Source: Paralithodes platypus
Taxonomy: Eukaryota; Arthropoda; Malacostraca; Decapoda; Lithodidae
Reading direction: 5' to 3'
Length of the DNA: 64,000 nucleotides
Assembly (NCBI GenBank): GCA_032716605.1
Contig: CM064506.1
Coordinates: 21,388,696-21,452,695, forward strand
Below the pieces are notes generated by a model, which worked only from the letters and a program-made list of their open reading frames with translations, did not search any database and was not told the DNA's origin. Numbering within the stretch: the first letter of the stretch is position 1; each line of letters begins with the position of its first letter. The translations under genes and the position numbers were made by a program. Positions 11,661 to 21,720 of this stretch are shown one piece after another.

Positions 11661-12117
11661 CGTGAACATTACTTGTATAATATGAATACATCCATGTGTG
11701 TTTGCACTTCCCATTCATTGATGTTATTTATTCTATTGATGAACACATTATATTTGCTTTATTAATTACTAATGGGGAACAGTTTATATATGCTCTTTGT
11801 TATAGTTCAGTATATCAATATTCATATATCTTTAATTATAAATATACAAATTAAATAGTTTCTTAAGTTTATTTCCAAAACAATTTTAAAGATGCATTAC
11901 TTAATTATCTTTTATTATAAACATACAAAATATATAGCTTAAGTTTATTTCAGAATCTATTTTAAAGATGCGTTACTTAATATATATCAAGACATATCAT
12001 TTTACTAAATAATATTACATTACGGGCTGAGGAAGAAGTGGATAAATTGAATAATACAAATAAATAATGATATGAGAAGAAAGAGATACACAGAATTACC
12101 GTATCGACAATAGGGTA

Positions 12118-12334
12118 CTTTGACCCTTACAGTATCGGCGACGCTGTTTTGTTTTATTTCAGCTGCATTTAGACAATTTTATGAAGCTTAGGAAGGAGAT
12201 ATGGTAGCTAAAAGGGACAATTGAGATAGTCTGTAATATTGTAACGGGTAGACATCCTTCCTACTCTGATTAAAACCGTCTGATAGTTGCCAGAGTATAT
12301 TGAAAAGGACGTCACCGATACTGAATGGATTAAA
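12118..12334. mobile_element. family C MITE
   Basis: It starts TTTGACCCTTACAGTATCGGCGACG and ends GGACGTCACCGATACTGAATGG-ATTAAA. The arms GAAGCTTAGGAAGG and CATCCTTCCTACTCTG pair imperfectly. The left TTAA is mutated and the right reads ATTAAA. Confidence 0.78.
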
Positions 12335-12497
12335 TATATCCCATATTGTGTAAGCTGGGGAAACGGCTTACTCAGAGTTATATATTTCACCAGTGCCTCA
12401 CAAAAATGATACAGATTTAGCTTTCCAATTATAAGTCAATGATGGTATGTAAACATTGGGTATACTGGGGGCTACGCACAGGTCGATTAAAGAGATA

Positions 12498-12499
12498 CA

Positions 12500-12550
<51 letters not shown>

Positions 12551-12570
12551 TATATATATATATATATTAT
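12498..12570. repeat. (TA)n microsatellite
   Basis: About 33 TA units with one CAG interruption, followed by a family A remnant. Confidence 0.95.
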
Positions 12571-12585
12571 ATGCTGTATATGATG

Positions 12586-12672
12586 AAAGGTCTTCTAATC
12601 TCCAAATTAATATGGTGAATGTCTTAACATTATCAAAACTAGGCTAAACATGAGGGAGATGGGGTCCAGAAA
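12586..12672 (+). mobile_element. family A MITE, terminal fragment
   Basis: Only the distal repeats GAAAGGTCTTCTAATC, GAATGTCTTAACAT and CATGAGGGAGATGGGGTCC are left. As at 9738, a microsatellite borders the truncated side. Confidence 0.65.
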
Positions 12673-13676
12673 TGAGTGTGTGTGACGTGTGATGATCGTG
12701 TTCCCCCTGTGTTGTGGACCAAAGGATGATCTGCGGGGGTTATAGTGGAGAATAATGGTGCTATGACAGCGCGTGGCCAATCACTTACTTTAGAAATATA
12801 TGCCTTCAATTATATATATAAATAAGTATTTTAGAACAATCGGAGTCCAGCATACAGGGTAAACATATAAATAATTAAAGCTATTTCATTTACTAAACTC
12901 AATAACCAGTTAAAATGAACCCCCCTCTTAAAATAATTCCATTCCAGACTCCCTCCCCCCCCCCCCCCCCCTTAACTACTCCTGTTGTATAACTTAACTA
13001 CCTCGTCACCCATTCATACACAAGTTACTGTCTGTCTCCATCATGTACCTTGACTGTTTTCCATAACAACCAAAATGATGTCAGTGTGTGTCATAGCTAG
13101 TTTACTATTTTTATTCCTTGAGATTCATTGTTAAATTTCAATCAGAAGAATTTGGACTAATCTCTAAAAGAAGTATTTGTGACCTTTGCCTTGCATGCGT
13201 ATGTATGTATACCATTTTCAGAGTGAGAGAATATGAATATTGGCGTGTTTTTTGCTTAAAAATAAATTTCATACACATGTTCACTTGACTTTTATCGTGT
13301 TCAGAACTTAGTTTTGATAAAACTCACCTTCACCTCTGCAGTATTAAATCAAACATCTTTAAGATCAATGTGATCTAGTTAAATACATACATATGCAATG
13401 TATAACTTCAATTAGAAATGTCACTGTAATCATAAGGCCCAACAATCATTAGGAGAAGCTATTAAACCAAATCAAACTTCCTACTACCCTCTGTTTGTCA
13501 GGCTTAGTCAGTTGTTTTGTTCCTTTGTTTGGATGAGTGCTAGTCCTTGTTCAGCAATGTTGCCCACTAGCCACAGTCTGATAGCATAACCAATACTAAT
13601 AACCTATTGCTTTTTTTAATTTTTGTCTTTTTCCTGAAGCTTTAATTACTAGTTTAGACATGTTTTCTTGTTTTAG
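12673..13676 (+). other. intron 2, 3' end without recognised elements
   Basis: Unique-looking intron DNA with a C-run at 12954-12971. The last 60 bases hold the pyrimidine-rich tract and TTTTAG acceptor of exon 3a. TTAAAATTTTTG-like and CTTTAATTACTAG segments upstream are branch-point candidates, but I cannot pick one. Confidence 0.5.
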
Positions 13677-13721
13677 GATGAAAAGAACCAAATCCTAACT
13701 ACAAACGTATGGTTGAATATG
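13677..13721 (+). CDS. nAChR alpha exon 3a (alternative, loop D)
   Basis: 45 bp, 15 codons, phase 0 on both sides, acceptor tgttttag and donor gtaagt. It encodes DEKNQILTTNVWLNM, close to vertebrate alpha7 exon 3. The Trp is the loop D tryptophan on the complementary face of the agonist site (alpha7 W55). It joins exon 2 (ending IIDV) and exon 4 (starting EWKDVNLRW). A second version with the same length and phase lies 947 bp downstream, so the two are probably used mutually exclusively, as exon 3 is in insect nAChR alpha6. Including both would keep the frame but duplicate the strand. Confidence 0.92.
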
Positions 13722-14668
13722 GTAAGTTTTCTGGGTGCCTCGACACGCGGCCATACTTTTGTGTGCTCACCACAACTAACTCTCTCTGAGCTACCACATC
13801 CAACTAGCAGGGAATATACGCAGGCCCGATACCGTTCACAGTACCGTAAATGTCAGACATGTTGTCCTGCTCGAAGCCGCGTCGTTGCGTGCGTCTGCGT
13901 CAAACCGAATCGTTGTTTCGAACTCAAATCCCCGCTCAGGTACGATCCTATTGCGATCCTTGTGCACTAATGTTTGACTCGCATGCGACTAAATAACTAA
14001 CCCAACTGCAAATTTGCGACTCTAATACTAACAACCAAGGCTTCGGAAACCTCCCGCCCCCTCAAACCCTCCTCTCGATCGCGCGTCCCACATGATGGGC
14101 GAGGAGGAAGAATTGTAGGGGGATAATAAATCGGAGGTTTATTTGTTTGCTTCTCCATGTTTGTGTTCTCTTTAGTTGATTAATAAAAGAGCCAAGACCA
14201 TGAGCTCCTGGCCAGCCCCTATGCCATCACCTGACCGTGCCCCGTGGAAGACTAACCCCCCTCCACAGAAGCACTACCCGGTTGATGAAGGGCAATAATG
14301 TGGGTACCTGCTTCCTGGAAGTGGTATGTCTCGCGCTCTGTCACTCTTGGGCAGGCTATTATCTGGTCCCGTTTGTCTTGGAGTTTGCCCAAATTGACAG
14401 GCAGCCTCAATGTACTTTTGTGTATGCAGAGAAAAATGAGGAATGCGGACCCCCACCAAACCACCCTCCCCCTTTTGCTAGTTCTTTTTTCATTTATTTT
14501 TTCTTATTATATTGCATTTTCTCTATTAAAAGCCGGTCTCTATCGTCTTTTTCCCCTTCTTCGTTTTCCTCATTTTTCTTGCTATGGCGTCCCTGTTTCA
14601 GTGTGTAGTGGCAGTCATTGGGGAAATGAAATCGTTATTACAATATGTTTTCTTTTTATTGCTTTAAG
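13722..14668 (+). other. intron between alternative exons 3a and 3b
   Basis: 947 bp and the only stretch of intron 2-4 with clearly higher GC (about 13790-14460). I find no MITE or microsatellite in it. That contrasts with the rest of the locus and suits a region that holds splice-choice elements (inference). Open frames of 61-130 residues lie here but resemble nothing I know. Confidence 0.55.
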
Positions 14669-14713
14669 GATGAGAAGAATCAGCTCCTAATAACAAACAC
14701 ATGGTTAAAATTG
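14669..14713 (+). CDS. nAChR alpha exon 3b (alternative, loop D)
   Basis: 45 bp, phase 0 on both sides, acceptor attgctttaag and donor gtaagt. It encodes DEKNQLLITNTWLKL, the form typical of insect alpha subunits. It differs from exon 3a at 5 of 15 residues, including Lys in place of Asn two residues after the loop D Trp. The donor hexamer equals that of 3a, so donor strength alone would not decide the choice. Confidence 0.92.
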
Positions 14714-16069
14714 GTAAGTTATTAATATCTTTAACTTAACAAAGTGAGGATAAATAAAGTTGTATGTTAAATAAGCAAACTATTATTCATAAATGCACAA
14801 TAAATTTTCAGCCTCATGCTTGACTTAAAGAATTCTAATAATACACATCTAAATGTTTTAATGAATAGAACAAAAGAACTTTAATTCCGGAGATTTCCTG
14901 AGCAGAGACAACTTAGTTTATCCTCCAAGCTAATATTTCGACGTTTTCTCTGACTGAGCCTTCAGTTCTCTGTGATCAATACCCTATACTTCTATGACTC
15001 AAGAACATCTCGTTGTATTACAATACCTCTAATATAAAGCATTGTGCATGCAATTTTAAATTAATATACTAATTGTTCATTATATACATCTCCGTCACTA
15101 ACAAAATGCTAATTAAGCATTGTAATAATGCACATTATCGACATTAAATAAGCTAATCGGGTTTCCCCAAGAATATAGACTGAGTATTGCAGCTTTGGCA
15201 AAATGCAGATATTAGATTATGGCTTTGTCGTAGGCTTGATCAGTTGCTGTTTGTCAGTAGAGTCTTACTTCCCAGGGGGAAACTAGGAGAGGGCGACCAT
15301 TGCTTGTTGCTTCTCTTCATACTAGCAGAGGAATGATGGAAGACATGCTCACTAAACAAGGGGGTACCGCTCGAGATACTTTGCCCTCCACTTTTGGCAC
15401 GCAACTCTATTCTGGCAACTTTTTGAGACTCTTTCGTAGCCGTATTGGCAAGTAGACCCGAAATAGGTCTTGCTGGGTGACTAAATTATCCTCAACGGGT
15501 ATTTCGGAAGCGGCCAGATTAGGGTTACGGCGGAAAGAAAAGTGGAGGAATGAAGCGCTCGTGTGATACCGGCTCCTAACTCTTACTTGCTCACCTGTAC
15601 ACACGAAATTCTCACCGAGACAGAGAATGGTTGAGTGCTTGTTTCACGGGTTTTTATTACTTCTCACAATCTAACCAGGGCTTGTCACTCCATCCTTCAC
15701 AGTACTGCTACAGTTGAGCCCAGTTCTTACTCTAGAAGGAGGTTTAATGCATGCTTCTGTAAATTGTTTGGCAGTTTCCATTCAAAAGTAACCACTGATG
15801 AGATTGATTTTGTACTAATGTATTATCTTCTGTGTATTGTAAGCTAAAAAGTTCCCCCCTTGGGCAACTTGAGATCTAGTGAGTCTGTAAGGTTCACAAT
15901 CCTCATTTTAGTTTTGTTGCATCATGAACGTGATAAGTTGCATATAAATTATACAACTCTAGTTCTTCATGTCATGCAGATGATAATGCTGGATATACAT
16001 GACTTCTAAAGCTCTCAGTTTAGCAGTTGGTCTCACACACCGCCCACCCTCCACCCCCAACCCCTTCAG
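14714..16069 (+). other. intron 3 (before exon 4), no recognised elements
   Basis: 1.36 kb of mixed sequence. I see no terminal repeats, tRNA-like boxes or coding similarity. The end has a C-rich polypyrimidine tract (CACCCTCCACCCCCAACCCCTTCAG as two short blocks) that serves as the exon 4 acceptor. Confidence 0.55.
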
Positions 16070-16179
16070 GAGTGGAAAGATGTCAACCTACGGTGGAATG
16101 AGACCGATTATGGTGGTGTCAAGGACCTCAGAATTCCACCCTATAAAATATGGAAACCAGATGTTTTGATGTACAACAG
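16070..16179 (+). CDS. nAChR alpha exon 4 (loop A)
   Basis: 110 bp, entering in phase 0 and leaving in phase 2 (AG joins the C of the next exon to make Ser). It encodes EWKDVNLRWNETDYGGVKDL and then IPPYKIWKPDVLMYN. WKPDVLMYN holds loop A of the principal agonist face, with the Trp of alpha7 W86 and the Tyr of Y93. NET is a sequon. The 110-bp length equals CHRNA7 exon 4 as remembered. Confidence 0.95.
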
Positions 16180-16221
16180 GTAAGTTGCCCCTTAAGTTAT
16201 TCTCAGCGGTACTTATAACTC

Positions 16222-16430
16222 TTTCAGTAGTGGAGGACGCATTTTGTCACTTTATTTTGGTTATCATTAGCCGATTTTATGCAGCTTAGGAAGGATCTCT
16301 AGGAACCGAAGGGGTAAAAACTATCTCGATTTATCTCTCAAGCTCCCCTCTTCCTAAACTGAATAAACTCGTCTAATAATAAATAGCCAGCACAATTTGT
16401 CAAAGCGCGTCATAATCCTAAAGGGGTTAA
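16222..16430. mobile_element. family C MITE in intron 4
   Basis: It starts ACTCTTTCAGTAGTGGAGGACGC and ends AAAGCGCGTCATAATCCTAAAGGGG-TTAA. It lies 43 bp past the exon 4 donor. Terminal GACGC/GCGTC and the sub-terminal AAGGATC arms are kept, the rest has drifted. Confidence 0.72.
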
Positions 16431-16492
16431 AGACCTCTAAGGACAGTTCTCCAAAAATCTAATCGGTCATCTAAATCTAATGACAAGCTAAA

Positions 16493-16633
16493 AGTGCACT
16501 GTAGAAATTGATACACATAAAAAGTGTCTCATTCGTTCATGTGTTCAAATTTATAAAAGACACGAACGATCGGATCACTTTTTTTATGTGTCTCATTCTT
16601 GTTACCATTAGGCGATCAATTTTTGCAGTGTAC
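16493..16633. mobile_element. short foldback element in intron 4
   Basis: The ends GTGCACTGTAGAAATTGAT and ATCAATTTTTGCAGTGTAC are imperfect inverted repeats. Inner ACACATAAAAAGTG pairs with CACTTTTTTTATGTGT. The element is about 140 bp with no ORF, and no other copy is seen in the window. It could be a rare MITE or a decayed palindrome. Confidence 0.6.
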
Positions 16634-16948
16634 CTCTAAAGGCAGTTCTCTCAAAATACTTATAGACTTTAATAATTAGAGAACCATATGGAGCTCCTAA
16701 GATAAATACTAAGTAAGCTGAAAGATAGAAGCATCGTTCTGCACGTTAGTTTGACGTCGTATGTGCAGGCGCTGTATATGTAAACCCAAGTTCACTATCT
16801 TGATATAAATAATTACCAATATCCAGTGCCTAAATAATCTGGCAAACTTAGTGAGTGAGAGGTTCTGTGTGCAAGTTGACAGTGCTTTAATATAATATTC
16901 TGCAAGTAGCCTAAGTCTAAATAAGTTTGCAGAAGCGAGAGAGAGTGA

Positions 16949-16950
<2 letters not shown>

Positions 16951-16989
<39 letters not shown>
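16951..16989. repeat. (GT)n microsatellite
   Basis: About 18 GT units between exons 4 and 5. Confidence 0.9.
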
Positions 16990-16994
<5 letters not shown>

Positions 16995-17088
16995 GTAAGA
17001 GGATGGCAGTAGTAGTGACCTAGCGAGCCTAACTAACCACTCACCTTAACCCTACCAACTCTAATGTCCTCCCCCCCGCCCCCTCTAG

Positions 17089-17269
17089 CGCCGACGAGGG
17101 TTTCGACGGTACCTACCAAACCAAGGTAGTCGTCTCCTCCAACGGGAACTGCCTCTACATACCACCGGGGATCTTCAAGTCAACCTGTAAAATAGATATC
17201 ACCTGGTTCCCCTTCGACGACCAGCGGTGCAAGATGAAATTCGGGTCCTGGACATACTCTGGCTGGCAG
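17089..17269 (+). CDS. nAChR alpha exon 5 (loop E, Cys-loop, loop B)
   Basis: 181 bp after acceptor ccctctag; the first base completes Ser, then 60 codons end GSWTYSGWQ at donor gtgtgt. It begins [11 protein letters not shown]. The signature disulfide loop is complete: Cys, 13 residues, Cys, with the inner FPFDD. GSW holds the loop B Trp (alpha7 W149). In CHRNA7 this region is split as 80 + 168 bp; here it is 181 + 76 bp, so one intron position differs. The donor GTGTGT is weaker than the other donors in this gene. A family B element starts 21 bp downstream. Confidence 0.95.
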
Positions 17270-17289
17270 GTGTGTGGTGTTTACTGATG

Positions 17290-17664
17290 CTAAAGGGACC
17301 CCACCTACCTTTTTTTCTCTTTCTCTCCTTCTCTCTTTGGCTTTTATACATTCGGCCCCATTCAGCCTACTGTTTTAAGACGTTTACCCCATCCAGGTGT
17401 CAACATTTGCCTGGTGAGCGGTAGCGAGCCAGCATATACCGTATACATCTTTGTTTTGACAGCAAGCTAAATTTGTACATTTTTCGATAGAAAAATGTTT
17501 CCGGCGAAGCCGTATTTCTCCATACAATGCTGGCTCGCTATCGCTCGCCAGGAAGAAATCGACACCTGGATGGAGATAAACGTCTTAAAACAATTGGCTG
17601 AATGGGGCCAGGAAAAGAGAGAAAAGGAGAGAAAGATAAAACAAAAGCTGGTGACTCCCATTAA
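17290..17664. mobile_element. family B foldback MITE right after the exon 5 donor
   Basis: It runs from CTAAAGGGACCCCACC to GGTGACTCCCA-TTAA, with inverted arms CATTCGGCCCCATTCAGCC and GGCTGAATGGGGCC and the central hairpin TTCCGGC-GAA-GCCGTA. It is the first element of the 22-kb intron 5. The right TTAA is intact, the left is changed to CTAAA. Confidence 0.82.
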
Positions 17665-17983
17665 TTATTGTATTTTATAATCATAATTGTTGGTTTATTT
17701 TTCAGCTTGCACCCATGAATCGATAATTTGCAGAGATTCTTAACCAATTTTTGCCTGTATTTTATCATTGTAATCATAATTGTTGGTTTATTTTTCAGCT
17801 TTCGCACATGAATCGTTAATTTACAGAGATTCTCAACCTATGTTTTTGTTCTGTATTTAAGCTGTCTAGGTATAGCCTATAGGTATTATGCTAGCTCGAG
17901 ATTCGAACCTTTGTCTGCAGAAAGACGATACTTAGCTTACCTTATCTAAGAACAAGTGGAGGAGGTGCCAGGTTTGTGTACTT
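17665..17983 (+). other. intron 5: tandem ~90-bp duplication
   Basis: Two copies of a segment with ATCATAATTGTTGGTTTATT, TTCAGCTT, CACATGAATCGTTAATTT and AGAGATTCTCAACC, at about 17678-17755 and 17765-17840. No other feature is seen up to the family C copy. Confidence 0.6.
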
Positions 17984-18192
17984 AACCCTCTTTGTATCGG
18001 TGACGTCGTTTTAGTTTTATTCTAGCTATATTTTGACGGTTTTGGCGCAGTTGAAGAAGAATCTGAGGTAGTAAAAAGAGCTAAGTGAGATAGTTCGAAG
18101 CCTGTTAATTGCTGGAGGTCCCTTTTAAACTTAGCATAATCGTGTAATGGTAGCCAGAATAAAATGATAAAGGCGGCACTGATACTGCACGA
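17984..18192. mobile_element. family C MITE
   Basis: It starts AACCCTCTTTGTATCGGTGACGTCG and contains TTCTAGCTATATTTTGACGG and the complementary AATCGTGTAATGGTAGCCAGAAT. The right end GGCGGCACTGATACTG is followed by a (GTT)n run instead of the GGGGTTAA terminus. Confidence 0.72.
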
Positions 18193-18216
18193 GTTGTTGT
18201 TGTTGTTGTTGTTGTA
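18193..18216. repeat. (GTT)n microsatellite
   Basis: About 8 GTT units at the truncated end of the preceding family C copy. Confidence 0.85.
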
Positions 18217-18578
18217 GTTCCCCAGACTGTCTGGCGAGCAGTCCCGAGTCCGGTTGACCGAAGCCGCGCCAGATGCTTGGTCCACCGCAGAGTCCAGGGT
18301 GAGATCAGATCTGTCTCTGAGAGGGCAGCGGGGAAGGGGCCCACGGGCTTGCACCCCCGAGCCAATGCCCCCACCGTCTGCAAACCCCCTTGTAGTGCCA
18401 CCCAATAGGGCGATCTCGCCAGCACCAAGAAGAATAAAATGTAGTACAGGAAAAGAGACAGTAAGAAACGGCTAAGGTAGGGTAGATGATGCAAAACCTC
18501 ACTCTGGATAGGACCAGTCCTCACTCACTGCACAGGTTAAACAGAGGCACTGATTTCTAGAGACACGGAGCCATATGT
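18217..18578 (+). other. GC-rich intron segment, possible SINE body
   Basis: GC-rich stretch with CCCGAGTCCGGTTGACC near 18243-18260, reminiscent of a worn B box on the minus strand. Together with the adjoining (GTT)n, read as (AAC)n on the minus strand, it may be a minus-strand SINE. I cannot define a head. Confidence 0.3.
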
Positions 18579-18794
18579 AGGTAGCTCTAATAAGTCATGT
18601 CTCAGCTCTTATTACGTTTGGCTTGCTCTGGCCTGTATTACTGTGTGTCAGATGTTAAATAGGGTCGATAAGTGTAGGAACATGTTTATATATCGCACTC
18701 GAAACGAATAAATCAAGTTTTAGACATTGATGATACCAATTATTGATCAAAACATACTTGGTGCCGATACATCACTTATTTGGCCGACTGTACA
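18579..18794. mobile_element. family D MITE (Tc1/mariner-like)
   Basis: About 216 bp. The left end GTAGCTCTAATAAGTCATGTCT is a worn version of TACAGTGGCGCTAATAAGTC; the right end is TCACTTATTTGGCCGACTGTAC, the inverse. TA next to CAGT at the tips is typical of Tc1/mariner ends (family knowledge). It lies 33 bp left of a family C copy. Confidence 0.75.
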
Positions 18795-18826
18795 GGAGGC
18801 TCACACAAGCTGCTTTGAGAGCTTGG

Positions 18827-18850
18827 TTAACCCCTTCTGTACCGGTGACG
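18827..18850. mobile_element. family C MITE, left piece (split by a LINE)
   Basis: TTAA-CCCCTTCTGTACCGGTGACG stops at the poly(T) that marks the 3' end of the inserted minus-strand LINE. The rest of this element resumes at 21469 and ends at 21649 with GGGG-TTAA. Confidence 0.85.
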
Positions 18851-18948
18851 TTTTTTTTTTTTTTTTTCTATGTGATTGAGGGAGGCAAAAGGCATTACTG
18901 CCTATAGTGAGTGCCTCCCCCATAGTTGAAAGAGTGACAGGGCCAAAA

Positions 18949-20391
18949 TCAAGGGACGTTCGAGCCAAAATGCCTGGACACACGGAGTTTGAAGCAATTT
19001 AAGTCATAGGAAGAGGGAAAGACTGATTCTGGGAGAGAGTTCCAGAGCTCAGCTGTTGAGTAGAAGAAAGTTTGAGAGTAACGTTTCACTCTTGGGTTGG
19101 AGAGTTGCACAGAGTAGGGGTGGGATTGAGTTGCAAGACGGGTACCACGTGCCCTACGTAAAGGAGGTGGTATGCACTGGGATAGCTCTGAGGAACACTG
19201 ATTATTATAGTAGCGATAGAATAGCGAGAGAGATGCAACATTGCGGCGGAGAGAGAGAGACTGCAGAGAGTTGGTGAGTGGACGGGAGTTAATGATACGA
19301 AAGGCCTTCCTTTCAACTTTGTCTAGGAGAGCGGTGTGAGAGGAACCTCCCCACACATGTGAACAATACTCAATACAAGGGCGCACTATGCCCCTGTACA
19401 GAGCAAGAAGCTGTGCAGGGGAAAAGAACCCCCTAAGGCGGTTGAGCACACCCAGCTTCTGGGAGGCTGCCTTAGCAAGACTGGTAATATGGTCCTTCCA
19501 AATGAGAGCAGAAGAAAAAGAGACACCAAGAATATTGAGAGAAGATGAAGGGTTGATTTTTGTATTGTTGAAGAATAAGGCATAGTCCGCTGGGAGATCC
19601 TGACGGGTAGATAGATGGAGAAATTGGGTTTTGGAAGCATTAAAGTTAACAAGGTTTTCTCTGCCCCAATTGGAAATAGTATTTAGATCAGAATTTAAGA
19701 GTTCTATGGCTTCATTACGTTTGTCGTTGAGGAATTGCTGGCTGGGGCGTTCTGAAAAACTAATGGAGTAGTGTAAGGTTGAGTCGTCTGTGTATGAATG
19801 GATGGGAATTAAGGTACAGTTAAGGAGATCATTTATAAAAATTAGAAAGAGAATAGGAGATAGAACAGAGCCATGAGGAACACCGGAGTTTATAGAGTGA
19901 GGAAGTGAACAATGGCCGTCCACAACCGCGGCTATGGAACGGCCGGAAAGGAAATTAGAGACAAAGGCACAGATGGAGGGATAGAAACCGAAGGAGGGTA
20001 GTTTAGAAATTAAAGATTTATGCCAGACTCTATCGAAGGCTTTCGATATGTCTAGTGCAATAGAAAAAGTCTCACCGAAGTCCCGAAAGGAGGATGACCA
20101 AGAGTTAGTAAGATATGAAAGAAGATCACCAGTAGAGCGACCCTTAAGGAAGCCATACTGGCGATCTGAGAGCAGATTATGAGAAGAGAAATGCTTAAGA
20201 AATTTGGAAGCAAGAATAGTTTCAAAAACTTTAGAAAGACAAGAGATGAGAGCAATTGGACGATAGTTGGAGGGTTGAGAGCGGTCACCCTTCTTTGGGA
20301 CAGGTTGAATGTGAGCAAACTTCCAGCATGAAGGGAAGACGTTAGAGGATAGACAGAGACGAAAGAGTTTGCCTAGGCAGGGAGTCAGCAC
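18949..20391 (-). pseudogene. LINE ORF2, reverse transcriptase part
   Basis: 480 residues in one frame. RT motifs in order: IQPVPKKGDRSQPSNYRPIA (fingers), ALDISKAFDRVWH (motif A Asp), SGVPHGSVLSPILFLIFIND (motif B), and HSYTDDSTLHYS (motif C, with Thr where YADD is usual in this lineage). A C-terminal tail with LNRLRGFFSPAQLLALYRG and YCSHVWGG is typical of jockey-clade proteins. Its start is artificial: the frame continues from the endonuclease part after a one-base shift in an A run near 20400. The sister copy at 32776-33579 is in frame at that point. Confidence 0.9.
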
Positions 20392-21468
20392 GGAAGCACA
20401 GTTTTGAGAACAACAGGAGGAACACCGTCCGGACCGTACGCCTTATTAGTGTTAAGCCCAGAGAGGGTAGAAAGTACATCTTTAGAAGAGATTAGGATAT
20501 TAGGCATAAGTAAGAGAGAGGAGGGCGGAGAGGGAGGAATAGCACCGGAATCATCCAAGGTGGAGTTTCTAGCAAAAGTTTGAGCGAAGAGTTTAGCTTT
20601 GTCAGAGGAAGAAGTGATGGTTGTGCCATTAGAGTGGGAAAGGGGAGGGAATGACGAGGAAGAGAAATTGTTGGAGAGGTTTTTGGCTAGATGCCAGAAA
20701 GCTTGGGAAGAGCTAGAGTTAGATAGTTCAGTGCATTTATTATTGATGAAAGAGTGTTTGGCAAGTCGAAGAACAGATTTGGCTTGATTCCGGGCAGAAA
20801 CATAGGAAGAATGAGAGTCTTGAGTTTTAAGGCGTCGGTACCGTTTGAATGCTTCCTCCTTATTGCGGACAGCAGTAGAACAGGCGTGAGTAAACCAAGA
20901 TTTTTTAGCATTAGTCTGAGAGAAGGAGAATGGAATGTATGCTTCCATGCCCGATAGGATTACCTCGGTAATGCGTTCAGCACTCTCCGAGGGTCCCCGG
21001 CCACGGAAGCAGAAATCATTCCATGGGAAATCAAAGAAGTACTGCCGGAGAGCCTCCCAGTCGGCAGCGCCAAAGTGCCACAAGCGCCGCCGGCTAGGAG
21101 GATCGGGTGGCTGTACTGGAGAGATAGGACAGGTGACAGAGATAAGTTTATGGTCGGAGGAGCCCAGAGGAGAGAAAAGATCGACAGTATAAGAAGAAGG
21201 GTTAGAAGTTAGAAACAAGTCAAGAATGTTGGGCCGATCTCCGATGCGATCCGGGATACGGGTGGGTTGCTGAACTAACTGCTCTAGGTCATTTATGATA
21301 GAAAAGACGTAGGCTTGTTCACCAGGTGGATCAGTAGTGTGAGAGGAGAGCCATTGGCGGTGGTGAACGTTGAAATCTCCTAAGATGGAGATTTCTGAGA
21401 AAGGAGAAATGGATAGAATGTGTTCCACTGTAAAGTTTAGATAGTCAAAGAATTTGGGAAAGTTGGTA
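20385..21468 (-). pseudogene. LINE ORF2, endonuclease part (5'-truncated)
   Basis: Exonuclease-endonuclease-phosphatase family fold. Visible motifs are [12 protein letters not shown] (catalytic Asp-x-Asn), LDLFLTSNP and SSDHKLISV (the SDH box with the catalytic His). A linker with [20 protein letters not shown] and the pre-RT segment [15 protein letters not shown] follows. The open frame runs past the Met at 21428 to the truncation point near 21468, so no natural start is present. Confidence 0.88.
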
Positions 21469-21649
21469 GAGTTACTATATTTATACGATTTTGTGCAGCA
21501 TAGGAAGGAGCTGTGGTAATAAAAAGGGTTAAGCGAGATGTTCGAAGCCTGTTAATTGCTGGAGGCCCTTCCTAAAGTGAATAACATCGATTAGTAGTTT
21601 TATAGCCAGAATTAAATATAAAAGACGTCGCCGGCACAGCAGGGGTTAA
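21469..21649. mobile_element. family C MITE, right piece
   Basis: It resumes with TATATTTATACGATTTTGTG and ends GACGTCGCCGGCACAGCAGGGG-TTAA. Together with 18827-18850 it makes one element with 24 + 181 bp flanking the LINE; about 10 bp of the original seem lost at the insertion point. Confidence 0.82.
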
Positions 21650-21720
21650 AGAGGCACTCCAGCCTTACCAAGCATAATTAATGTATTATCATACCGGTAG
21701 TTCAATTACGAATTTTATCT

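Larger units (their letters stand above)
18851..21468 (-). mobile_element. jockey-like non-LTR retrotransposon, 5'-truncated
   Basis: Minus-strand LINE with a poly(A) tail (poly(T) at 18851-18867 on the given strand). It keeps the back half of the endonuclease domain and a complete reverse transcriptase; the front of the endonuclease and ORF1 are missing. It landed in the family C element described at 18827. One frameshift separates the endonuclease and RT parts. Confidence 0.92.

Noticed and set aside
20599..21192. Plus-strand frames of 62-85 residues over the jockey-like LINE
   Set aside because: They are antisense shadows of the endonuclease/RT reading frame.
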